DNA of 64,000 nucleotides from Ichthyocystis sparus (GTDB lineage: Bacteria > Pseudomonadota > Gammaproteobacteria > Burkholderiales > 2013Ark19i), in assembly GCF_900078755.1 (NCBI RefSeq), contig NZ_FKIH01000002.1; one strand, given 5' to 3'. This document shows, piece by piece, positions 6,697 to 15,597 of the stretch. The notes beneath the pieces are model-generated. The model was not told where the DNA came from and did no database searches. It was given only the letters and a program-made list of their open reading frames with translations. Position 1 is the stretch's first letter; each line of letters starts with the position of its first letter. Made by a program: the position numbers and the translations under genes.

Positions 6697-8319
6697 ATGC
6701 TTAGAATGTCTTTGTCATTTTTTAAGGAATATTTGTATATGACCTGCCGACATTCATTATGTCTTAACTTGTTAAGGTTATTGTGCTTTATTTGCAATTT
6801 TTGCGTGGCCACCAGCGCATTGAGTTGTAACATTATTCTTTCAGATCCAGTAGATGGTCAGAGAGATGTTGCCGTTAATCACAATATTGTGCTGATTGTA
6901 GAGAAAAATTTTTCCGAATCATGTCCCATCAAGATTACAACAAGTGATGGTAAGAGCGTGATTCCAGTAACTGTGTTGTATAGCAGTCCTGTTGTGAAGG
7001 AGAAAGATGTATCTCGTCAGATAGTTGTTGCTAGGCCAAAGTCTCTACTGTGGTCTCCAGGTGGTAATTATGTGGTATCAGTAAGCGCCAAAAGTAGCGT
7101 AATTAGTTTTTCCGCTGACAAGAGCGCCCATGATATAGAAGGAAGGCTGTCTTCCGTAGTTGACAATCCTATACAATTTTCTCCTTGGCGTAACAGAAAA
7201 TTTATTGCAGCTTCAGATATTAACGATTCCCTTGGTGTTTTTTTGGACTTAAAATTAGGACAAGATCCAGGCCCACGGATTAAAGAGTTTTTGTCAAAGC
7301 AATTACATGTTTCCTTTCCTAATTTTTCATCTGCTAAATCTAGGTACGGGGTGAGGATAGGAAAGATTTATTTTTACTCCTTTATTCCAGGAGGTAGGAA
7401 AGAAAAATTTAGTGCACTTTTAGTATATCCTGTTGCGGAAAAATTGGACTATAAGAAATCAGGCATAGTTTTATTTGATACCCGCTCAAGATCACACTAT
7501 CAGCCTTCTAGTGCGGATAACTACATATCCTGGTTGGGTAGTGTGATTGCATCCAAGGGTTATGTCTTTGTTTCTCCAGACGCATGGGACAATATGAGCA
7601 GTGATATTTCTGCAGATGCTTACCCCTTTTATTATGCGAAAAAAAATATTGATTTAGTTGAGGCTACACGAGAATTTTTTCTTAACACGTATTCATCAGA
7701 TTTGAAAGACAAGTCAATACTTGTTGGTAGTTTTGATGGGGGAAGAGATGTTATAGATACCTTGTTATTGTCTAGTATTTTATCATACAGAATGCCTTCC
7801 ATTGTTATGAGTGATAGTTCTGCCTACGATCTTTCATCATACTTTTCCCCAATTTTGAGTTGTTCGGATTCTTATAGTCATAATATACCCAAAGACTTGT
7901 TGAGCAACTTGTCTTACATTGTTTACTCTTATTCACACTACTGGGACTTGTATTCTTACTTAGGTAATATATTTTCACTTGAAAAAGGACTGATTTTTAA
8001 TGAACCAAGGCTTTGTAAACAATTTTCGGATTATTTGCAGTTGATGAGTCCATCTCATCAGTCTTGGACAATGCATGCTAATGGAACAGAGGTTTATTTA
8101 TATCAACATCCCTTAGATGATACTCTTCCAGCGAATAATTCCCTGGAATTGTCCTCGTCATTAATGAATGGTGGGAAATTTAAGTTTATTACTCATAGTC
8201 CGTGTGATAAAAAGTCTTTCTCCGCTATAATGCGCTCAGGTGCAGTTACCTCACACTCTGCTTGTGGGTTTTTCATGTTTGATGATTTATTACATTTACT
8301 TTCTACTGGTAACGCATAG
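6697..8319 (+). CDS. Exported alpha/beta-hydrolase-like protein, nucleophile replaced (paralogue B)
   Basis: A 540-residue homologue of the divergent gene at 4998-6545. The N-terminus has a signal-like hydrophobic stretch (residues 20-43); Met15 could be the true start. An Ig-like domain follows (SDPVDGQRDVAVNHNIVL). The core has RYGVRIGKIYFYS, FSALLVYPVAEKLDY (paralogue A: LSALVAYPVAQGIEY), FVSPDAWD and ILVGSFDGGRD. The nucleophile elbow is G-S-F-D-G (344-348), so the serine position is Phe. Loss of the nucleophile in both copies suggests a binding or structural role, or an unusual active site. The substrate is unknown. Confidence 0.75.
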   Translation: MLRMSLSFFKEYLYMTCRHSLCLNLLRLLCFICNFCVATSALSCNIILSDPVDGQRDVAVNHNIVLIVEKNFSESCPIKITTSDGKSVIPVTVLYSSPVVKEKDVSRQIVVARPKSLLWSPGGNYVVSVSAKSSVISFSADKSAHDIEGRLSSVVDNPIQFSPWRNRKFIAASDINDSLGVFLDLKLGQDPGPRIKEFLSKQLHVSFPNFSSAKSRYGVRIGKIYFYSFIPGGRKEKFSALLVYPVAEKLDYKKSGIVLFDTRSRSHYQPSSADNYISWLGSVIASKGYVFVSPDAWDNMSSDISADAYPFYYAKKNIDLVEATREFFLNTYSSDLKDKSILVGSFDGGRDVIDTLLLSSILSYRMPSIVMSDSSAYDLSSYFSPILSCSDSYSHNIPKDLLSNLSYIVYSYSHYWDLYSYLGNIFSLEKGLIFNEPRLCKQFSDYLQLMSPSHQSWTMHANGTEVYLYQHPLDDTLPANNSLELSSSLMNGGKFKFITHSPCDKKSFSAIMRSGAVTSHSACGFFMFDDLLHLLSTGNA

Positions 8320-8330
8320 TTGGGAGGAGT

Positions 8331-9434
8331 GTGCGTTGCTACATAGTTGGCGGTGCCGTGCGAGACTTTATTATGGGAATTTCCCCAGAAGATCGCGATT
8401 GGGCTGTTGTTGGCTCTTCTGTAGAGGAGATGTTGTCTCTTGGCTTTATTCCAGTTGGAAGAGACTTCCCGGTTTTTTTGCATCCTGAAACAAAGGAAGA
8501 ATATGCCCTAGCCCGTACGGAGAGGAAATTTGGTAAAGGCTATAAGGGCTTTACCATATGTGCAGAGCCTAATGTAAGTTTAGAACAAGACCTTATGCGT
8601 AGAGATCTCACAATTAATGCCATTGCCATGGATGAGGAAGGTAACATATTTGATCCTTTTGGCGGCGTTAGTGATATTAAAAATAAGATTCTTAGACATG
8701 TTTCTTCTGCATTTTCAGAGGACCCTCTGAGAGTTCTTCGTTTGTCTCGTTTTTCAGCTCGTTATCCTGAGTTTAATGTGCATCCAGATACCATGGAATT
8801 ATCGCGCCTAATGGTGCAAAACGGTGAATTAAATACTCTGGTTGAGGAGAGAGTGTGGCAAGAGTTAAGTAAGGGATTGGCTGCCCCTTCTCCTCACAAA
8901 ATGTTTTCATTCTTGTTCCTTTGTAATGCATTTTTTGAGATTTTTAAAGAATTTAAGTACATAACTAAAGATAGTGATTCTATTTCTTTGTTCTTTAGTA
9001 GTTCTTCAGATGCAGTGAGAGATCTTGCGGTACCTGAACGATTTGCCTACTATTTTGCGGAATTTCTTAACATAGAAACGTTGTGTTCTATGTGTACTAG
9101 AATGAAGATACCTGTTATTTTCAGGCGGCTTGGAATGATATGGCGTCGTTGTTTGGAAAGTTCATGTACGCCTCCAACTACCTCTTCTGATATTGTTGAG
9201 TGGTTTGATACACTAGATTTGTGGAGATGCCCAGATAAATTTAGTTCCGTGTCTAAGATTATTGCAAGTCGTATGAGTACGTCCACAAGCGTTTTAGATA
9301 CTCTTAAAACTGCATTTGATGCTTCCCGCACGGTAAAACTGTTGCCGCATGAGATAGCCTTGCTTTCAGTTAAGGAGATAAAAGACCTTCTTAAAAGAAA
9401 AAGAATTATTGCCGTTTCATCCGCAATTTACTGA
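8331..9434 (+). CDS. cca: CCA-adding tRNA nucleotidyltransferase
   Basis: Adds or repairs the 3' CCA of tRNAs. The N-terminus CYIVGGAVRDFIMG, the catalytic DRDWAVVG (the usual DxD pattern), RRDLTINAIAMD and the EDPLRVLRLSRFSARY motif are those of the class II enzyme. It starts at GTG 8331 behind a strong GGGAGG (8322-8327). At 367 residues it is shorter than the ~410 of enzymes with a C-terminal HD phosphohydrolase domain, and I see no HD signature, so repair-associated phosphatase activity is probably absent. The 3' end overlaps the convergent trkH gene by 29 bp. Confidence 0.95.
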   Translation: MRCYIVGGAVRDFIMGISPEDRDWAVVGSSVEEMLSLGFIPVGRDFPVFLHPETKEEYALARTERKFGKGYKGFTICAEPNVSLEQDLMRRDLTINAIAMDEEGNIFDPFGGVSDIKNKILRHVSSAFSEDPLRVLRLSRFSARYPEFNVHPDTMELSRLMVQNGELNTLVEERVWQELSKGLAAPSPHKMFSFLFLCNAFFEIFKEFKYITKDSDSISLFFSSSSDAVRDLAVPERFAYYFAEFLNIETLCSMCTRMKIPVIFRRLGMIWRRCLESSCTPPTTSSDIVEWFDTLDLWRCPDKFSSVSKIIASRMSTSTSVLDTLKTAFDASRTVKLLPHEIALLSVKEIKDLLKRKRIIAVSSAIY

Positions 9435-10755
9435 TATCTCTGAAAGACAATGTTCTTACTATACTTATGAATATTCTTACAAAACCTATTCTTCCTGCCC
9501 ACATGGCTATAGTTAGTAGAGTTGCTTGTTCAGTTGTGAGAATATTCGAAGGTAGTATTGAGTCATTCCATGAAATTCCCATATTGTTAAGTGAAGCTAG
9601 TGCCAGAATTAACGATGTCGATATGGATTGGCCGCTAATATTTAATAGAAAGCAAATTGCAAATATGGAACACAAATATAGAGTTAGATTGAGAGTAATT
9701 TGCTGAGGAATGTCTTGATATGACTTATAAATTTCAACTATACTGCTTGGATGGAGACTTATAATGATCTCTTTTTTAGCCTTATTTATTAATGATTTTA
9801 AGTTGACCAATGAAATGCCAGCTTCATTAGTTTCATTTTTGTATAAGCAGGTTACTAATGACATCATCATTACTACTATAGGTGGCCAGATACTTATACT
9901 TTGAGTATCTATTCCTATTCCTGTTACCCAGGCTAAAGTTGTGAGGATGCTATTTTCTGTTGGGTGAATATGTGGCTCAATTATCAATAGCATTATGGTT
10001 ACTATTATAAACAGTATGCTAATTAGAGCTAGCTTGTCTGAGAATATAGTTCGATTGAGAAATTGTTTTTTTTGTTGTATTTGAAAGAATGAAAAGCTAA
10101 TCCAAGATATAACCACTATGATAGATAGTATTCTCTTCAAGAAAGATACGTTGTTAGTCACATTGTCTAGGTTTGTATCATAGAAGCTAAGAGATGATAA
10201 CCTCATCCCAAGGCAAGATGCATCTATCCATTTTATCCCACATATTTTAATTAATAAAATGCACATAATGACTAATGAAATGTAACACGCAATGCAAATA
10301 GATAAAGAAGATTCTGTTTCTATTATTGTGGCCTCTGATCTGGAAAAAATCAAAAAGATTGAGTACATTCCACCTACAAAGCAAAGGTAGCTTCTCCAAA
10401 AATACAATGATGTAGAATTTGAAACATTAGGTGCAGCTGTTCCAGTAGATGTTATTTGTGAAACTGTATCAAAATATGCTAATGGAAAGTTTTTGCTTAT
10501 AGAATATAGAGGTATAGTTGCAATTAGGGATAACAATACCCACGAAAAGACGGTTGCTAATAGAGGGTCTGCAGATATTTTGTTCTTAGCGGCAATATCT
10601 ATGAGATATATTGATAGTAAGCACAGGACTCCTGTTATGCCATAATACCAAGACACTTCTTCCTTGTTATTAGTAGATATAATAAATGTTGCTATACAGA
10701 CTACACATGTCAAGAAATATATGCTCTTCTGCCGGTCAATAACGCGTCTTCTCAA
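9406..10755 (-). CDS. trkH: TrkH-family potassium uptake channel subunit (diverged)
   Basis: A membrane protein of 449 residues with many hydrophobic segments. The first filter region YFDTVSQITSTGTAAPN followed by LYFWRSYLCFVGGMYS matches the TrkH pattern (TVSGFTTTGAT, then fWRs...GGmG). A later filter-like loop reads LASLNNMGISW and another VTGIGID. The second canonical filter is hard to find, and the protein is shorter than typical TrkH (~480). It would partner the cytosolic TrkA encoded at 45129, which is also diverged. It starts at TTG 10755 with GGAGC upstream. Potassium specificity is inferred. Confidence 0.8.
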   Translation of the reverse strand: MRRRVIDRQKSIYFLTCVVCIATFIISTNNKEEVSWYYGITGVLCLLSIYLIDIAAKNKISADPLLATVFSWVLLSLIATIPLYSISKNFPLAYFDTVSQITSTGTAAPNVSNSTSLYFWRSYLCFVGGMYSIFLIFSRSEATIIETESSLSICIACYISLVIMCILLIKICGIKWIDASCLGMRLSSLSFYDTNLDNVTNNVSFLKRILSIIVVISWISFSFFQIQQKKQFLNRTIFSDKLALISILFIIVTIMLLIIEPHIHPTENSILTTLAWVTGIGIDTQSISIWPPIVVMMMSLVTCLYKNETNEAGISLVNLKSLINKAKKEIIISLHPSSIVEIYKSYQDIPQQITLNLTLYLCSIFAICFLLNISGQSISTSLILALASLNNMGISWNDSILPSNILTTEQATLLTIAMWAGRIGFVRIFISIVRTLSFRDISKLRMKRQ

Positions 10756-10779
10756 TTAGTGCTCCTTCCCTACAACTAT

Positions 10780-11331
10780 CTACCACCATGAAGGAATATA
10801 TAGCCTAAGCGGTACAAGGATAATATTAAGTACCAAGAGCAATAGTAGTGGTGAAATATCTATATTGGCAATTGGATTTACAAACTTTCTTATAGTGAGG
10901 ATAGCAGGTCTAACTATTGTCATGAAGAAAGGAAGGGTTTGATTGCGAGGAGAAATCCATGATAATATCGAGTAAGCTATGGTCGAGAATATGTATATTT
11001 CTGTTAGAAGAAACGCTATCTTACATACTGATGCCAGCATCAGTTGAGCAATGCTTATTTCTGCTATGTTTCCCATATTGATAAGTGCCAGTATGGTTCC
11101 CTGTGCTATTGTTACTATAAACACCGCCGCTATGCCAGCGCCCATCTTTCCTAGCGGTGGAATTACTCTCCTGATTTTTGTTACCAAGGGGTTGCTTACA
11201 GATAGGATAAACAGTCCTATTGGGGAGTGGAATGACATGTTAAGGTGGATCATTATTAGGCGCAGAAGGATAATATAGGAAAAAAAATTGCCTATTGCGC
11301 TGACAATTACACTTAGCATTTCTCTCAACAT
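10780..11331 (-). CDS. YggT-family membrane protein
   Basis: A 183-residue integral membrane protein with two YggT repeats. Each has a helix then a Pro-containing loop: SVSNPLVTKIRRVIPPLG in the first, TIVRPAILTIRKFVNPIAN in the second, preceded by YSILSWISPRN. YggT proteins are widespread, have roles in osmotic stress and division or photosystem assembly, and have no known enzymatic activity. A strong GGAGGA precedes the ATG. It lies just upstream of trkH on the same strand (24-bp gap), so co-transcription is likely. Confidence 0.9.
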   Translation of the reverse strand: MLREMLSVIVSAIGNFFSYIILLRLIMIHLNMSFHSPIGLFILSVSNPLVTKIRRVIPPLGKMGAGIAAVFIVTIAQGTILALINMGNIAEISIAQLMLASVCKIAFLLTEIYIFSTIAYSILSWISPRNQTLPFFMTIVRPAILTIRKFVNPIANIDISPLLLLLVLNIILVPLRLYIPSWW

Positions 11332-11391
11332 GAGTTTTCCTCCGGAGGCACATTGTTCCGACGGTGTAGTGGTAAGCTCCGCAGTGCCTAA

Positions 11392-11420
11392 TTGTAAGCC
11401 AATATTGTACCAGATATTTT
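11392..11420 (+). promoter_or_regulatory. Candidate sigma70 promoter for uppP
   Basis: TTGTAA (11392-11397), a 17-bp spacer, then TATTTT (11415-11420), lying in the divergent gap between yggT and uppP. Both boxes are imperfect. Confidence 0.35.
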
Positions 11421-11445
11421 TTCCTACTTTGGGGGAATGTTATTA

Positions 11446-12249
11446 GTGTTAAGTGCTGTATTTATACTGAAAGCGTGCTTATTGGGGGTTGTACAGGGTA
11501 TTACCGAATTCTTACCTGTATCTAGTTCTGCTCATGTTGTTCTCTTGTCTTCTTTATTGGGTGGTATTGGGCCACATTCTAAGGCAATGCTAATTTTTCT
11601 ACAGGGAGTGTCGGTTCTTGCTGTAGTACGTTTGTACAGACCTGCTTTGTGGCAAGTAATTGTTAATTACAATACTACTGGTCGCTCTTTCATAATTGGT
11701 GTTGCATTGGGAACTTTGCCGTTTGTAGCTATAGGTGGTATAAGTCACGGGTTCGTGGTTAGAAATTTGTTTTCCCCTATGGTTGTTTCCATAAATCTCA
11801 TTATTGGTGGTTTTGTTTTGATTGTAGCCAACTATTTTTGCCGTATTGATAAATATAATAATATCTCTTCTTTAGATGAAATTAAGCCCTTAACTAGCCT
11901 AATGGTAGGGTTAATTCAGGTATTAGCAGTTTTACCCGGTGTTTCTAGGTCTGGTTCTACTATTATTGGTGGCATGTTGTGTGGAATGTCACGTCCTTTG
12001 GCAGTTAAATATTCTTTTATTTTGGCTATTCCGCTTCTAACCGCCGTGTCAATTTTTCAAATGTCATCTGTTATTAATTTGTTGACTATGGACGAATGGG
12101 TGATATTGTTGATTTCTTCATTAGTAACTTTTTTTATTTCCTGTGCTGTTGTGAGGATACTGGTTGATTTTTTGGGTCATGGGAGTAATAGCCTATTGTT
12201 AATTGGCGGGTACCGTGTTTTTTTAGGGATAGCTATTCTCATTTTGTAA
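11446..12249 (+). CDS. uppP: Undecaprenyl-diphosphatase
   Basis: Recycles undecaprenyl pyrophosphate to the monophosphate carrier for peptidoglycan and surface glycans at the inner membrane. The hallmark motifs are GVVQGITEFLPVSSSAH near the N-terminus and LPGVSRSGSTIIGG later, in a hydrophobic protein of about 267 residues, the BacA/UppP length. I prefer GTG 11446, ten bases after a GGGGG run. The ATG at 11437 is too close to that run to use it and would add three residues. Confidence 0.95.
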   Translation: MLSAVFILKACLLGVVQGITEFLPVSSSAHVVLLSSLLGGIGPHSKAMLIFLQGVSVLAVVRLYRPALWQVIVNYNTTGRSFIIGVALGTLPFVAIGGISHGFVVRNLFSPMVVSINLIIGGFVLIVANYFCRIDKYNNISSLDEIKPLTSLMVGLIQVLAVLPGVSRSGSTIIGGMLCGMSRPLAVKYSFILAIPLLTAVSIFQMSSVINLLTMDEWVILLISSLVTFFISCAVVRILVDFLGHGSNSLLLIGGYRVFLGIAILIL

Positions 12250-12277
12250 CTTTGATTTAGTATACCGGAGGTATTTT

Positions 12278-12754
12278 GTGGTTCTTCAGGAGCTGATGAA
12301 TAGAGTTTTATCCTACAGCTGTGCCAGTTTCCTTTTTTCTAAGTTAGTTGCTGCATTGTTTGATATTATCTTGGTATTGGCTGCAGTGTTTTTTTTAGCA
12401 GGTGTTTTACAGTTTTTGTTTTTTTCTTCTGTGGATACTGAGTTCTCATTTGCGTATCCTACTAATGCCTACACTAGCGTGTCTTTATTTGGGAGCGTGT
12501 CTAAAAGTGATACCGCGACTTCTATTTTATCTCATCTAAAGTTGGTTGGTACCATGATTTTGTCTAATGGGCATGGAATGGCCGTTATTTCTGACAAAGA
12601 TGATTACTCCAATACTTATGTTGTTAAGGTTGGGGATGCCTTGCCTGATGGTTCGGTTCTCAGTGAGGTTGCTGTTGATCACGCAATCATTGACGATCAT
12701 GGTAGGAAGGTTAGGCTGGAAGATGTTTCTAATCAGGATTTGGTGAAGTTTTAA
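12278..12754 (+). CDS. gspC: T2SS inner-membrane protein GspC, short form
   Basis: Links the inner-membrane platform to the secretin. It has a short cytoplasmic N-terminus, one membrane segment (about 23-50) and a homology region LVGTMILSNGHGMAVIS then YVVKVGDALPDGSVL. With 158 residues it ends after the HR domain and lacks the C-terminal PDZ or coiled-coil part found in many GspC proteins. GTG start, with GGAGG 9 bases upstream. First gene of the gspC-G-H-I-J-K-L-M-N-D-E-F cluster. Confidence 0.85.
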   Translation: MVLQELMNRVLSYSCASFLFSKLVAALFDIILVLAAVFFLAGVLQFLFFSSVDTEFSFAYPTNAYTSVSLFGSVSKSDTATSILSHLKLVGTMILSNGHGMAVISDKDDYSNTYVVKVGDALPDGSVLSEVAVDHAIIDDHGRKVRLEDVSNQDLVKF

Positions 12755-12795
12755 GTAAGTAATTTTTTAATAATTTTTGTTTTCGAGGTATGGCA

Positions 12796-13230
12796 ATGTC
12801 GCGCAGAGGTGGTGTGGGGTTCACATTGATTGAAATTATGGTGGTTGTGGTGATCTTAGGTATTTTGGCAGCTCTTATTGTGCCAAAGGTTATAAATAGG
12901 CCAGATGATGCCAGGATTGTAGCCGCTAGACAGGATATATCATCAATTGTGCAGGCGCTAAAGTTGTATCGTTTGGATATTGGGCGTTATCCTACGCAGG
13001 ATCAGGGCTTAGAAGCTCTGGTAGAGAAGCCTAAAATTGCTCCAATTCCTGTAAATTGGAAAGAAGGAGGATATCTTGATAAATTGCCCAGTGATCCATG
13101 GGGAAATTCTTACAAGTACATGATTCCTGGCAAACATGGGGAGATGGATGTCTGTAGCAATGGTGCAGATGGTGAAGATGATAGCAAGCCTGATGCACCC
13201 AAAACTATAGTTTGTTTTTCGGATACGTGA
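12796..13230 (+). CDS. gspG: T2SS major pseudopilin GspG
   Basis: Main subunit of the T2SS pseudopilus. The prepilin peptidase site is GG-VG|FTLIEIMVVVVILGILAALIVPKV. It is followed by the GspG hallmark QDISSIVQALKLYRLDIGRYPTQDQGLEALV and the C-terminal DPWGNSYKY with acidic calcium-loop residues (NGADGEDD). ATG 12796 is better placed after GAGGT (12785-12789) than ATG 12790. No prepilin peptidase gene is in the window, so it must be encoded elsewhere. Confidence 0.95.
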   Translation: MSRRGGVGFTLIEIMVVVVILGILAALIVPKVINRPDDARIVAARQDISSIVQALKLYRLDIGRYPTQDQGLEALVEKPKIAPIPVNWKEGGYLDKLPSDPWGNSYKYMIPGKHGEMDVCSNGADGEDDSKPDAPKTIVCFSDT

Positions 13231-13234
13231 TCCA

Positions 13235-13690
13235 GTGCGTGCGGATGGTTTCACCCTAATAGAGGTTTTGGTAGTCATTATGATCATGGGCGTTGTTATG
13301 GTTTCCTCCAGTATAGCTTTAGGTAATGGGGACAATTCTAGGATGCGTAGATCCGTTGAGGAGTTGTTGTTAGAGGCTAATTATTTATCTCAGAAATCTG
13401 TGTTGAGTAGTAAGTCTTATTCTGTAACTATAAGTGCTCTAGGGATTGATCTTTGGGTGTATGAGGATGGTGGTTGGGTTCCTTTTTCTGAGGAAGGTTT
13501 GCCACACCACCGGAGTTGGCCTCTTGAGGGGGTAAAGGTGTCTGGATCTTTGAGTCATGGTGGAAGGGTTTCTTTGTTTTTCTTCCCTGATGGGATGGGA
13601 TTTCCGGCTGACCTAGTGATAAGATCCCCCGTTTCAAACTATCATCTTACTAGCGATTTTATGGGTAATGTAACTGTTAATCGAGAGTAG
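13235..13690 (+). CDS. gspH: T2SS minor pseudopilin GspH
   Basis: Has the prepilin signal ADG|FTLIEVLVVIMIMGVVMVSSSIAL and the GspH/FimT-like body: VEELLLEANYLSQKSVLSS, and later LFFFPDGMGFPADLVI. 151 residues. Starts at GTG 13235, four bases after the gspG stop, so it is probably translationally coupled. Confidence 0.9.
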   Translation: MRADGFTLIEVLVVIMIMGVVMVSSSIALGNGDNSRMRRSVEELLLEANYLSQKSVLSSKSYSVTISALGIDLWVYEDGGWVPFSEEGLPHHRSWPLEGVKVSGSLSHGGRVSLFFFPDGMGFPADLVIRSPVSNYHLTSDFMGNVTVNRE

Positions 13691-13695
13691 CAGTC

Positions 13696-14082
13696 ATGAT
13701 TCTGGTGCTTTCTTCTTCGCGTGGTTTTACTTTATTGGAAGTTCTTGTAGCGGTTATTTTAGTTGCGATTGGTTTAATGTCTGGTCAGCGCGCCGTTTCT
13801 CAATCTATCAATACCTATACCTTTGTTAGGCAACATCAAATTGCGACCTGGGTGGCCCGTAATCAGGCTACCTTGATGTATCTTAATCATAATTGGCCTA
13901 ATCCAGGAAATGTTTCTTTTGATTGCTCTGATATGGGGTACAAATTCTCGTGTCAGAGACGGGTGTTTTCTACTGAGGATGATTTGTTTCGTGAAGTGGA
14001 GTTTTGTGTATTTTCTGATAATAACCATATGCGATTGGCCTGTTTATCAGCGATTATTAATCGTGTGGAGGGAATATTATGA
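13696..14082 (+). CDS. gspI: T2SS minor pseudopilin GspI
   Basis: Prepilin signal SRG|FTLLEVLVAVILVAIGLMSG, then the conserved ATWVARNQATLMYLNHNWPN typical of GspI. 128 residues. GspI, J and K form the pseudopilus tip complex. It overlaps gspJ by four bases (ATGA). Confidence 0.9.
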   Translation: MILVLSSSRGFTLLEVLVAVILVAIGLMSGQRAVSQSINTYTFVRQHQIATWVARNQATLMYLNHNWPNPGNVSFDCSDMGYKFSCQRRVFSTEDDLFREVEFCVFSDNNHMRLACLSAIINRVEGIL

Positions 14083-14672
14083 AACTTGATGAGGGCCTAA
14101 CGCTCATCGAGTTGCTGGTTTCTCTTATCATCGTTTCCATTTTGTCAGTTATAGTCACACGTTCTTTGTCGTCTTTTATACGAGTTAAAGAGCAAACTGA
14201 CGTTGCTATGAATTCCTTTGATAGACTCTCCAAGGTCTTTTTGGTAATTGATCAGGATGTTACTCAGATAGTGCCGGTTGCTCCTGTAGGTAAAAGATTG
14301 GTTGATAATCAATTTTATGCTTTTCCTGTTGGTGTAAAATCTGATACTACTTGGCTTGTTTTTTTAAAAATGTCTCCTGATAACTTAGGTAGGTTAGTTC
14401 CGCCAGAAATAGTATCCTACAGGATTATTAATGGGAAACTAGCACGTTTGCACAGACATTCTTATGAGTCAGAAGATAAGACTAAAACAGACGTACTTTT
14501 AGATGGAGTGACATCAATACACGCGGAGTATTTTGATAGCGAGCATAAAAAATGGTGTGGCCAGTGGCCTTGTGCTGATTATAAGAGGTATTTTACTCCA
14601 ACTGCTTTCTCTTTGAGTCTTTCCACTGTTGATGGTTACGAAGTTCATCAAGTTTTTCTTTTGCCGAGGTGA
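14079..14672 (+). CDS. gspJ: T2SS minor pseudopilin GspJ
   Basis: Short leader MKLDEG followed by LTLIELLVSLIIVSILSVIV, the pseudopilin signal with Leu instead of the usual Phe at +1. The body has FDRLSKVFLVIDQDVTQIVP, the expected GspJ pattern. 197 residues. Overlaps gspI and gspK at its ends. Confidence 0.9.
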   Translation: MKLDEGLTLIELLVSLIIVSILSVIVTRSLSSFIRVKEQTDVAMNSFDRLSKVFLVIDQDVTQIVPVAPVGKRLVDNQFYAFPVGVKSDTTWLVFLKMSPDNLGRLVPPEIVSYRIINGKLARLHRHSYESEDKTKTDVLLDGVTSIHAEYFDSEHKKWCGQWPCADYKRYFTPTAFSLSLSTVDGYEVHQVFLLPR

Positions 14673-15568
14673 TGGATTTTATGAAGCGTTTATCTAAGGG
14701 CGCTGTTTTGATGATGACTTTATTAGTTCTTTTTATCATCTCCCTGATAGCGGCGACCTTGATGTCAAGGGCATACTTACAGACATCATTACTATGGAAC
14801 AGACAAAGCAAGGCCCAGCTCGATTTATTTAATAAAGGGGTTGTCAATTGGGTTAAGGTTATGTTGTGGGTTGACCAGAAGCACCGTACACCTACTACAC
14901 TGAATGATTCTTGGGCAATTCCTCTTGATCACACGACCATACATGGTGGTACTATAACTGGGAAAATAGATGATGCTCAGTCTCGTTGGAACTGTAACAA
15001 TATGGTTTACGGTGGCGTGTTGCATAAGTCGCAGGTCATGATTTTTGAAAAGTTGCTACGAATATTAAAACTACCCACAGAACTTGCTATATCATTGGCA
15101 CAGGCCCTGGTACATGATTCTTTTGGGCACAGTAAGATTCATAGACCAACATATTTAATTGATATATCTGAGCTTTATGCCCTACCAGAGTTTTCGGATA
15201 CAGTTATTGCTCGACTTAGACCTTATGTTACCGCATTGCCTGGATATACCAAAGTCAACGCTAATACAGCTTCTCCAGAAGTTTTAGCAGCAGTTGTACC
15301 ATCTTTGGATATGTCATCAGTACAGCATTTGATTGCCAAAAGAGATATGTCCCCATTTTATAATATGGAGGAATTATACTATTTTATAGAAAGTATGATT
15401 CCATCATCTAAGTATCCTTTTAGTGAATTGCTGGAAATTGTATTGAGAAGTGACTATTTTTCCCTTTCTGGATTTACAGAAAAAAATGGTGCCAAGAGTC
15501 CTATAACAGTTTTGATTAAGAGAGACTTACAGGGAAAACCATATGTGATTTGGTTTAAGCGTTCCTAA
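14669..15568 (+). CDS. gspK: T2SS minor pseudopilin GspK
   Basis: The large tip pseudopilin. The N-terminus KRLSKGAVLMMTLLVLFIISL is the atypical GspK signal (KGxAL). The centre has the helical SAM-like part KVNANTASPEVLAAVVPSLD. 299 residues. The first codons are GTG ATG; the Met at 14681, 11 bases after GAGG, gives the family-like start MKRLSKG and may be the real one. Confidence 0.9.
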   Translation: MMDFMKRLSKGAVLMMTLLVLFIISLIAATLMSRAYLQTSLLWNRQSKAQLDLFNKGVVNWVKVMLWVDQKHRTPTTLNDSWAIPLDHTTIHGGTITGKIDDAQSRWNCNNMVYGGVLHKSQVMIFEKLLRILKLPTELAISLAQALVHDSFGHSKIHRPTYLIDISELYALPEFSDTVIARLRPYVTALPGYTKVNANTASPEVLAAVVPSLDMSSVQHLIAKRDMSPFYNMEELYYFIESMIPSSKYPFSELLEIVLRSDYFSLSGFTEKNGAKSPITVLIKRDLQGKPYVIWFKRS

Positions 15569-15597
15569 CCATTTGGTCATTCTAAAGGGGTTATTAC

